Of a stretch of 7,775 nucleotides of DNA, positions 1 to 5,981 are shown in pieces. Location: assembly GCA_017420825.1 (NCBI GenBank), contig JAFQNU010000118.1, positions 1 to 7,775 of the forward strand. Reading direction: 5' to 3'. The notes beneath the pieces were generated by a model that worked only from the letters and a program-made list of their open reading frames with translations, did no database searches and was not told where the DNA came from. Position numbers and translations under genes: made by a program. This stretch comes from Clostridia bacterium (GTDB lineage: Bacteria > Bacillota > Clostridia > UBA1381). Position 1 is the stretch's first letter, and each line of letters starts with the position of its first letter.

Positions 1-409
1 CTGCAATTTTATCAACAATCTCAATACCTTCGGTAATTTTTCCGAATGCGGCATATTGACCGTCCAGGTGCGGTGAATCCTTATGCATGATAAAGAACTG
101 GCTTGACGCACTGTTCGGGAATGAGGTTCTTGCCATTGACAAAACTCCTCTTGTATGCTTTAAATTATTTGTCACACCGTTTCTTGTAAATTCACCCTTT
201 ATGCTTGGGGCTTCCTTGTGGTTACCCTGTTCGTCGTAACCGCCGCCCTGTATCATAAAGTTTTCAATTACTCTGTGGAAAATAAGTCCGTCAAAGAATT
301 TCTCTTCAATCAGTGTTAAGAAATTTGCTACTGTTATGGGAGCTGTTTCGGGATAAAGCTCAGCCTTCATAACATCTCCGTTTTTCATAGTAATTACGAT
401 ATCGCTCAT
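1..409 (-). CDS. Cyclophilin-type peptidyl-prolyl cis-trans isomerase, C-terminus off the window
   Basis: Catalyses cis-trans isomerisation of X-Pro bonds. The 136 visible residues begin MSDIVITMKNGD and have no signal peptide, so the protein is predicted to be cytoplasmic. Cyclophilin motifs lie in order: FHRVI with catalytic Arg46 (Arg55 in human CypA), FMIQGGG with Gln54, the SSQFFI stretch with Gln104 and Phe105-106, then HLDGQYAAFG. His114 sits where CypA has the cyclosporin-contacting Trp121, a common bacterial change. The ATG at 407-409 is preceded by AAAGGA (417-422) 7 nt upstream. Only a short C-terminal part, perhaps 35 residues, should be missing, judging from the upstream paralogue. 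The gene lies 27 bp after that paralogue and is probably the third gene of the gyrA transcript. The family is certain; the substrate is unknown. Confidence 0.93.
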   Translation of the reverse strand, partial: MSDIVITMKNGDVMKAELYPETAPITVANFLTLIEEKFFDGLIFHRVIENFMIQGGGYDEQGNHKEAPSIKGEFTRNGVTNNLKHTRGVLSMARTSFPNSASSQFFIMHKDSPHLDGQYAAFGKITEGIEIVDKIA

Positions 410-436
410 GATTTTATCCTTTCGTGAAAATAATTA

Positions 437-1093
437 TTAATCGTCAATGGTTATTGTTTTAATAACAATCTGCTCTTTTGGTACATCTGTCATTCCGTAT
501 GGCTGATATATTGTTGTTTCGCTTGTGGCAATCTCGTCAATTATATCAAAGCCCTCTGTTACACGTCCGAATGCGGCATATTGACCGTCAAGATGAGGAG
601 CATCCTCATGCATAATAAAGAACTGACTTGATGCCGAATCGGGAACCTGTGTTCTTGCCATTGAAAGAACTCCCTTTGTGTGCTTTAGCGGATTGTTTAC
701 ACCGTTTGCATCAAATTCACCCTTTATCGAATCGGTTTCTTTAGGCTGCATATCCTTGTCATAACCGCCGCCCTGTATCATAAATCCCTTTATGACTCTG
801 TGGAAGATAAGACCGTCATAGAAATTATCATCGCAAAGGTCTACAAAGTTTTCAACAGTAATCGGGGCAAGATTAGGATACAACTCACCCTTCATAATTC
901 CGCCGTTCTCAAGCTCAATTGTAAATCCAATAGTGTCTGCATATAATTCGGAATTTTCTGTTTGTTCAACCGCCTCGGTTGTCTGTGACGGAGACGGAGC
1001 GGGTGTTTCCTTTGTGCTTGTGGTATTTGCGGTGTTGGTGCAAGCGCTAAGCATTGCACCACACATAAATATTGCCAGTAATTTTTTAATCAT
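437..1093 (-). CDS. Lipoprotein cyclophilin (membrane-anchored peptidyl-prolyl isomerase)
   Basis: A 218-residue protein predicted to be an extracytoplasmic foldase held on the outer face of the membrane. Residues 1-18 are a type II signal peptide: Lys3-Lys4, a hydrophobic core, and the lipobox LSAC with Cys18 as the lipidated residue. Residues 19-52 are a flexible linker rich in Thr, Ser, Pro and Glu. The cyclophilin domain covers about 55-217, with FHRVI (Arg99), FMIQGGG (Gln107), SSQFF (Gln157, Phe158-159) and HLDGQYAAFG. His167 replaces the CypA tryptophan, so weak cyclosporin binding is expected. The ATG is only 2 bp beyond the gyrA stop, and its Shine-Dalgarno GAGGA lies within the last gyrA codons, so translational coupling is likely. 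Its role resembles that of PrsA, a different isomerase family; this parallel is inferred. It is about 66% identical to the downstream cyclophilin over 136 aligned residues by hand count. Confidence 0.94.
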   Translation of the reverse strand: MIKKLLAIFMCGAMLSACTNTANTTSTKETPAPSPSQTTEAVEQTENSELYADTIGFTIELENGGIMKGELYPNLAPITVENFVDLCDDNFYDGLIFHRVIKGFMIQGGGYDKDMQPKETDSIKGEFDANGVNNPLKHTKGVLSMARTQVPDSASSQFFIMHEDAPHLDGQYAAFGRVTEGFDIIDEIATSETTIYQPYGMTDVPKEQIVIKTITIDD

Positions 1094-1095
1094 TT

Positions 1096-3627
1096 TTATT
1101 CCTCGCTTTCGGATTGAATTTCTGCTGTTTCGCCGTCAGACTGAACTTCTTCGCCTTCGGGCTGCTCCTCCTCGTGCGGAGTAAGCGTCATGCTTACAAT
1201 CTTAATGTCATCTGCAAGCTTCATAAGTCTTACACCCTGAGTTTGTCTTGAGAAGGTGCTTATATCAGCCGCATATGTTCTGATGATTATACCGCCTGAT
1301 GTGATAAGCATAATGTCCTCATCATCTGAAACTGTTGCCATTCCTGCAACAAGACCTGTTTTGTCTGTAAGCTTGTATGTGAATACACCCTTGCCGGCTC
1401 TTGACTGTACCTTGTACTCGTCAAGGTCGGTTTTCTTACCGTAGCCGTTTTCGGTAACAACAAGCAATTTTGTATCAGGCTTGGAAATACAAGCTCCGAT
1501 TACATAGTCACCCGACTTTAACGAGATACCTCTTACACCCATTGCGGTTCTTCCCAGAGGACGTATATCCTTCTCATCAAAGCAGATAGACATACCGTAT
1601 CTTGTACCGATAAACATTTTGTTAGTGCCGTCTGTAAGCAGTACGTTAACAAGTGTGTCGTCCTCTCTTAACTCTATTGCACGCAAGCCGTTTGCTCTTA
1701 TTCTTGAATAGTCCATCAGGTCGGTCTTTTTAACAGTTCCGCGTTTTGTAAAGAATGTCAGATATTTTCCGTCCTCGAACTCCTTAATAGGTATCATAGC
1801 TGTTATCTTTTCACCAGGCTCAAGAGGGAGAAGGTTTACTATTGCAGTACCCTTTGCCTGACGTGCCGCCTCGGGAATCTGATAAGCCTTTAATCTGTAA
1901 ACAACACCTCTTGATGTAAAGAACAGGAGAGTATCATGTGTTGAGGTTGTGAAGATGTGTTCAACATAGTCCTCCTCACGTGTTGACATACCCGAAATAC
2001 CTCTTCCGCCCCTGCGTTGCGAACGATAGGTAACAACGGGAACTCTCTTAGTATAACCGCTGTGTGTAAGTGTTATTACAACCTCTTCCTCATCAATAAG
2101 GTCCTCGATATCTATTTCATCTGAAACCATTGCAATTTCTGTACGTCTCTCATCGCCGTATTTATCCTTGATTTTAAGGAGGTCAGCTTTGATTATTTCA
2201 AGCACACGGTACTCGTTTGCAAGAATATCCTTGTACTCGGCAATGCTTGCACATAACTGCTGATACTCATTTTCAATCTTGTCTCGCTCAAGTCCCGACA
2301 AACGTCCCAATTGCATCTGAACAATAGCAGTTGCCTGTATTTCAGACATTCCGAATTTATCTTGTAACGACTGTTTTGCATCGGGAATTGATGAAGATGA
2401 ACGTATTATGCTTATAACCTCATCAATGTGGTCAATAGCGGTCTTGTAGCCCTCCAAAATATGCACACGTTCTTCTGCTTTTCTTAAATCATAAATGGTA
2501 CGGCGTCTTATAACGTCCTCCTGGTGTGCGATATAGTGGTCTATAATTTCACGTAAATTAAGTATTTTTGGAACCTTGTCAACAAGGGCAAGTAAGATTA
2601 TACCAAAGCTGTCCTGCATCTGAGTATATTTGTAAAGGTTATTTAAAACTATGTGCGGATTTGCATCACGTTTCAAATCAATTATCAAATGTATATTTTC
2701 GTCAGATTCGTCTCTTGTTGAGGAAATACCCTCAATCTTACCCTCTCTTGAAAGCTCATCTATATGCTTTTCAAGCTTCTGCTTATTAACCTGATACGGA
2801 AGCTCGGTTACAACAATTCTTGACCTTCCGCCCTCCAGCTCTTCTATTTCAGCTCTCGCACGGATAATAACCTTACCTCTTCCTGTGTGGTAGGCACTTC
2901 GTATTCCGCTTTTACCCATTATAATTCCTGCTGTCGGGAAGTCAGGACCTTTTATATATTCGATAAGCTCGTCAATTGAAATGTCAGGCTCGTCAATAAC
3001 TGCAATAATACCGTCAATAACCTCGGACAAATTGTGTGACGGGATATTGGTTGCCATTCCGACAGCTATTCCTGATGAACCGTTTACTAAAAGATTTGGA
3101 AATCTTGACGGCAAAACATCAGGCTCAAGTCTCTTATCATCATAGTTCGGAACATAATCAACAGTTTCCTTTTCAATGTCAACAAGCATTTCAGCAGATA
3201 TTTTTGACATTTTTGCCTCGGTGTAACGGTAAGCAGCAGGGGGGTCTCCGTCGATTGAACCAAAGTTACCCTTACCCTGAACAAGCGGATATCTCAAAGC
3301 AAAATCCTGCGCCATACGAACCATTGCATCATAAACAGAGCTGTCACCGTGCGGGTGATATTTACCAAGCACGTCTCCGACAGTTGCGGCAGATTTTCTG
3401 AAATCGTTTTCATATAACAGATTTTCCTCATACATATCGTAGAGTATTCTTCTGTGAACAGGCTTCATACCGTCACGAACATCAGGTAATGCCCGGCTCA
3501 CAATAACACTCATCGCATAGTCGATATAGGATTTCTGCATTTCATTATTAAGCTCAACATTGACTATTTTTTGATTTGCAAGCACGTCCATGTCGAGTGT
3601 TTTTTCTGTTGTTTTCTTTTTGGCCAT
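1096..3627 (-). CDS. gyrA: DNA gyrase subunit A
   Basis: The cleavage-religation subunit of DNA gyrase (A2B2), which introduces negative supercoils using ATP hydrolysed by GyrB. It has 843 residues, normal for the family. The winged-helix and tower domains come first, with catalytic Tyr135 preceded by Arg134 in AAYRYTEAKM. The quinolone region KYHPHGDSSVYD has Ser96 and Asp100 at the E. coli Ser83 and Asp87 positions, the sensitive state. The C-gate coiled coil follows, then the DNA-wrapping beta-pinwheel from about 512. It contains the GyrA box QRRGGRG (537-543), which separates gyrase from ParC. An acidic tail rich in Glu occupies about 818-843. I chose the ATG at 3625-3627 (MAKKKTTEK) because GGAGGT lies 9 nt upstream. 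An in-frame upstream TTG at 3697-3699 lies in the promoter -35 and is not a start. gyrB is not adjacent; the upstream neighbour is divergent. Confidence 0.98.
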   Translation of the reverse strand: MAKKKTTEKTLDMDVLANQKIVNVELNNEMQKSYIDYAMSVIVSRALPDVRDGMKPVHRRILYDMYEENLLYENDFRKSAATVGDVLGKYHPHGDSSVYDAMVRMAQDFALRYPLVQGKGNFGSIDGDPPAAYRYTEAKMSKISAEMLVDIEKETVDYVPNYDDKRLEPDVLPSRFPNLLVNGSSGIAVGMATNIPSHNLSEVIDGIIAVIDEPDISIDELIEYIKGPDFPTAGIIMGKSGIRSAYHTGRGKVIIRARAEIEELEGGRSRIVVTELPYQVNKQKLEKHIDELSREGKIEGISSTRDESDENIHLIIDLKRDANPHIVLNNLYKYTQMQDSFGIILLALVDKVPKILNLREIIDHYIAHQEDVIRRRTIYDLRKAEERVHILEGYKTAIDHIDEVISIIRSSSSIPDAKQSLQDKFGMSEIQATAIVQMQLGRLSGLERDKIENEYQQLCASIAEYKDILANEYRVLEIIKADLLKIKDKYGDERRTEIAMVSDEIDIEDLIDEEEVVITLTHSGYTKRVPVVTYRSQRRGGRGISGMSTREEDYVEHIFTTSTHDTLLFFTSRGVVYRLKAYQIPEAARQAKGTAIVNLLPLEPGEKITAMIPIKEFEDGKYLTFFTKRGTVKKTDLMDYSRIRANGLRAIELREDDTLVNVLLTDGTNKMFIGTRYGMSICFDEKDIRPLGRTAMGVRGISLKSGDYVIGACISKPDTKLLVVTENGYGKKTDLDEYKVQSRAGKGVFTYKLTDKTGLVAGMATVSDDEDIMLITSGGIIIRTYAADISTFSRQTQGVRLMKLADDIKIVSMTLTPHEEEQPEGEEVQSDGETAEIQSESEE

Positions 3628-3636
3628 AATAATGGT

Positions 3637-3642
3637 ACCTCC
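3637..3642 (-). promoter_or_regulatory. gyrA ribosome binding site
   Basis: GGAGGT on the minus strand, 9 nt before ATG 3625-3627. It fixes the gyrA start at MAKKK and rules out the longer reading frame that begins 24 codons upstream. Confidence 0.9.
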
Positions 3643-3646
3643 GTTT

Positions 3647-3662
3647 TGAATTATATAATTCA
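3647..3662. repeat. 16-bp perfect palindrome in the gyrA leader
   Basis: TGAATTATATAATTCA is identical on both strands. It lies between the gyrA -10 (3671-3676) and the Shine-Dalgarno (3637-3642), starting within a few bases of the expected transcription start. It could be an operator for a dimeric regulator. It is very AT-rich, so chance is a real alternative, and as RNA it would form only a weak hairpin. The palindrome itself is seen directly; any function is a guess. Confidence 0.5.
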
Positions 3663-3670
3663 CCAAGCAT

Positions 3671-3699
3671 ATTATATCATAAATAAACCAAAAAATCAA
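3671..3699 (-). promoter_or_regulatory. Sigma-A type promoter for gyrA and the cyclophilin genes
   Basis: On the minus strand, -35 TTGATT (3699-3694) and -10 TATAAT (3676-3671) are separated by exactly 17 bp. The -10 is extended by TGA just upstream (TGnTATAAT). The -35 matches consensus at 4 of 6 positions and the -10 at 6 of 6. Transcription should start near 3664, giving a leader of about 37 nt before the gyrA ATG. A T-rich run fills the start of the spacer. No other equally good promoter is seen for the leftward genes. Confidence 0.85.
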
Positions 3700-3740
3700 G
3701 AAAATTATACATATATATAGCTAATTTAATAAATTTAGTA

Positions 3741-3746
3741 TATAAT
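3741..3746 (+). promoter_or_regulatory. Candidate -10 for the glycosyltransferase-csaB-murJ operon
   Basis: A perfect TATAAT lies 43 bp before the glycosyltransferase ATG, within an AT-rich stretch (3700-3760). No convincing -35 lies 16-18 bp upstream (TAGCTA at the 17-bp position) and there is no TGn extension. The promoter may be weak or activator-dependent, or the true -10 may be another AT-rich hexamer. It is divergent from the gyrA promoter, with the two -10 boxes about 65 bp apart. Confidence 0.45.
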
Positions 3747-3789
3747 AACATAAAATGGATATATTGTTTACTTTTATGAGGAGAATGTT

Positions 3790-4923
3790 ATGAAACGCAA
3801 TTTATTAATGGTACTTATGCAGTTGGATATAGGCGGAGCAGAGACTCATGTGGTTGAGCTTAGCAAGGAGCTTTCAAGAAGAGGGTATAATGTGATTATA
3901 GCGTCAAGGGGCGGTGCATATGAGGACGAACTAAAAGAGGCAGGAATTGTGCACTACACCCTTCCCCTGCACAGTAAAAAACCGAGAGACTTGCTTGCGG
4001 CACGAAAAGGCTTGAAAAAAATAATAGAGGAAGAAAAGATAGACATAGTACATTCGCACACGAGAATAGCGTCATTCCTGCTTGCAGGTCTGTATAAAAA
4101 AATGAAATTTCCTTTTGTTACAACTGCTCACTGGGTATTCACTACAAAGTTTGGCTTGAAGTACCTTACCGAATGGGGAGAGAAAACAATAGCGGTAAGT
4201 GATGACATAAAGGATTATCTGATAAAAAATTACAAGCTTGACGAAAAGAATATTTTTGTTACCATAAACGGAATTGACACAGAAAAATTCTCGCCTGAAA
4301 TTGATAAAAAGCCTGTAATGGAGGAGTTTGGAATTAATGATGAGGACAATTTGATTGTGTATGTCAGTCGTCTTGATGAGAGCAGAAGTCTTGTTGCAAA
4401 GCAGTTAATAAACGTGTTACCAAAGCTTGATAATATAGTTGAGAATTTGAGAGTTCTTGTGGTGGGTGACGGTGATGATTATAACAATGTTTTGTCACTT
4501 GCCGAGAAGGTCAATGGTGAGCTTGGACGTGAGGCGGTAATGCTCTCAGGTGCAAGAACAGATATAAACAGACTCATTGCACCTGCAAAGCTGTTTGTGG
4601 GAGTTTCCAGAGCGGCACTGGAGGCTATGAGTGAGAAAAAGCCATGTATAGTTGCAGGAAATGAGGGATATATCGGTTTGTTTGATGAGAGTAAGCTGCA
4701 AATCGGTATTGACACAAACTTCTGTTGCCGTGATTGTGAGCAGTCAACAGAGGAGCGTCTTGCACAGGAAATAGGCGAGTTTTTCGGTATGTGGGACGAG
4801 GATATTGAAAAAATTTCACAATATTCAAGAAATCTTATTATTAACAGCTATTCTGTTTCACGTATGGCAGATGATGCAGAGGCGGCATACAATGCCTGTC
4901 TTTGCGAGCATGGGAGGGAATAA
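3790..4923 (+). CDS. GT4-family glycosyltransferase, probably for a cell-wall polymer
   Basis: A 377-residue protein with the GT-B fold of family 4 glycosyltransferases, which pass a sugar from a nucleotide donor to an acceptor. The N-terminal Rossmann domain (about 1-165) has the acceptor-side loop QLDIGGAETHVVEL (GGAE at 15-18), HSHTR at 88-92, TAHWVF at 113-118 and INGIDTEKF at 159-167. The C-terminal domain has YVSRLD (191-196), VVGDGDD (224-230) and RAALEAM (274-280). Glu278 is the second Glu of the usual EX7E motif; the first position is Val270. The expected KG after the RL motif is replaced by DESRS. There is no signal peptide or membrane segment, so it should act at the inner face of the membrane. 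The ATG has GAGGAG (3778-3783) 6 nt upstream. The gene ends 3 bp before the csaB-like gene, suggesting a shared wall-polysaccharide pathway. Donor and acceptor cannot be told. Confidence 0.88.
   Translation: MKRNLLMVLMQLDIGGAETHVVELSKELSRRGYNVIIASRGGAYEDELKEAGIVHYTLPLHSKKPRDLLAARKGLKKIIEEEKIDIVHSHTRIASFLLAGLYKKMKFPFVTTAHWVFTTKFGLKYLTEWGEKTIAVSDDIKDYLIKNYKLDEKNIFVTINGIDTEKFSPEIDKKPVMEEFGINDEDNLIVYVSRLDESRSLVAKQLINVLPKLDNIVENLRVLVVGDGDDYNNVLSLAEKVNGELGREAVMLSGARTDINRLIAPAKLFVGVSRAALEAMSEKKPCIVAGNEGYIGLFDESKLQIGIDTNFCCRDCEQSTEERLAQEIGEFFGMWDEDIEKISQYSRNLIINSYSVSRMADDAEAAYNACLCEHGRE
4913..4917 (+). promoter_or_regulatory. Ribosome binding site setting the TTG start of csaB
   Basis: GGAGG lies inside the last codons of the glycosyltransferase gene, 9 nt before the TTG at 4927-4929. 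No ATG or GTG lies close enough, and the conserved GYYGFKNSGDDA motif starts at residue 8, so TTG must be the start. The overlap suggests translational coupling. Confidence 0.85.
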
Positions 4924-4926
4924 TTC

Positions 4927-5979
4927 TTGAAGGATATACTTATCTGCGGTTATTACGGCTTTAAAAACAGCGGTGACGATGCCCTTCTTTTATCAATCAT
5001 ACAACAGCTCAAAGGCATGAGGGCAGACATAAAAATTTCAGTCCTTTCCAATAACCCCGAAGAGACAATAAAGAAATATGGCGTTGATGCAAAAAAACGT
5101 GACGGTATATTTTCGTTAATAACAGCCGTAATGGGATGTAAAATGCTGATTTTGGGCGGAGGCACCTTAATTCAGGACAGAACGAGTACAAAATCGCTTG
5201 TGTATTATCTTGCAGTTGTTATTCTTGCACTAATTTTTGGGAAAAAGGTAATGCTTTACGCAAACGGAATAGGGCCTCTTAAAAATAAGAAAATAACCGC
5301 AAAAATACTTAACAGAGTTGATTTAATAACATTAAGAGATAAAAATTCGTTGGCAGAGCTTAAAGAAATGGGAGTAAAAAAGCCGAGAATTGAGCTTACA
5401 GCCGACAGTGTGTTTGGTCTTGATTTTATAAAGAAACCGACTCCTTTTGAGGGTGACTATTTCTGTGTTTCAATAAGGGATTATAATCACTTTCCAAAAG
5501 ATTTTTGCGAGCAGCTTGCGAAGGTGTGCGACTATATTTCGCAAGAGTTTAACTGTTATCCCTTATTTATACCCTTTCAGCATGACAAGGATTTGGAGAT
5601 TACCGAAAAAATTTCATCAATGACAAAAAAGGGTGTAACAGTTACAGCTTTACCTGAGCCTGACGATTTAATCAGTATATTGTCGGGGGCAAGGTTATGT
5701 ATCGGAATGAGGCTTCATAGCCTTATATATTCTGCGCTTTGCGCTGTTCCGTTAATCGGTCTTGTATATGACCCGAAGGTGTCGGGATTTCTTGATTACA
5801 TGGGTGAGAATAAATATTTTGATGTTGAAAGACTCTCATCTGATGAGCTTATAAATGCTGTTAACGACTGTTTTGAAAATAACAGCAAAATAAGGTCGGA
5901 TATGGGGAAAAAGCTTGAAAAAATGAAGGAACTGGCAAAGAAAAATGCACAGCTTGCCATAGAATTACCGGAGGAATAG
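4927..5979 (+). CDS. csaB: CsaB-like polysaccharide pyruvyltransferase
   Basis: A 350-residue protein of the polysaccharide pyruvyl transferase family. Members move pyruvate from phosphoenolpyruvate onto a sugar as a ketal. CsaB proteins modify the secondary cell-wall polysaccharide so that S-layer-homology (SLH) domains can bind it. Motifs in order are GYYGFKNSGDDALL (8-21), LGGGTLIQD (76-84), ANGIGPL (112-118), TLRDKNS (135-141), TADSVF (158-163) and GMRLHSLIYS (260-269), whose Arg262 and His264 are family hallmarks. Residues 90-104 are hydrophobic but sit inside the conserved fold; I see no signal peptide, so it is taken as cytoplasmic. It starts at TTG, 3 bp after the glycosyltransferase and 2 bp before the flippase gene. 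The context supports wall-polymer pyruvylation. Other pyruvylated exopolysaccharides remain possible, because no SLH protein lies in the window. Confidence 0.88.
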   Translation: MKDILICGYYGFKNSGDDALLLSIIQQLKGMRADIKISVLSNNPEETIKKYGVDAKKRDGIFSLITAVMGCKMLILGGGTLIQDRTSTKSLVYYLAVVILALIFGKKVMLYANGIGPLKNKKITAKILNRVDLITLRDKNSLAELKEMGVKKPRIELTADSVFGLDFIKKPTPFEGDYFCVSIRDYNHFPKDFCEQLAKVCDYISQEFNCYPLFIPFQHDKDLEITEKISSMTKKGVTVTALPEPDDLISILSGARLCIGMRLHSLIYSALCAVPLIGLVYDPKVSGFLDYMGENKYFDVERLSSDELINAVNDCFENNSKIRSDMGKKLEKMKELAKKNAQLAIELPEE

Positions 5980-5981
5980 AA

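Noticed and set aside
410..436. Terminator or promoter between the two cyclophilin genes
   Set aside because: The 27-bp gap holds a Shine-Dalgarno but no stem-loop with a T run and no -35/-10 pair.
933..1184. 83-codon plus-strand reading frame across the gyrA/cyclophilin junction
   Set aside because: It is antisense to two certain genes, has low-quality composition, no clear ribosome binding site and no recognisable family.
3036..3401. 121-codon plus-strand reading frame inside gyrA
   Set aside because: It is antisense to the most conserved part of gyrA, and its Gln- and Leu-rich composition is that of a shadow frame.
1096..3627. Topoisomerase IV subunit A (parC) instead of gyrA
   Set aside because: A full GyrA box (QRRGGRG) and a complete beta-pinwheel C-terminal domain are present, which mark gyrase.
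3704..3709. Second TATAAT on the minus strand as an upstream gyrA promoter
   Set aside because: No matching -35 is found at 16-18 bp; the surrounding ATATAT tract makes such hexamers likely by chance.
4479..4715. 78-codon minus-strand reading frame inside the glycosyltransferase gene
   Set aside because: It lies opposite a well-supported gene and has no start signal or family match that I can see.
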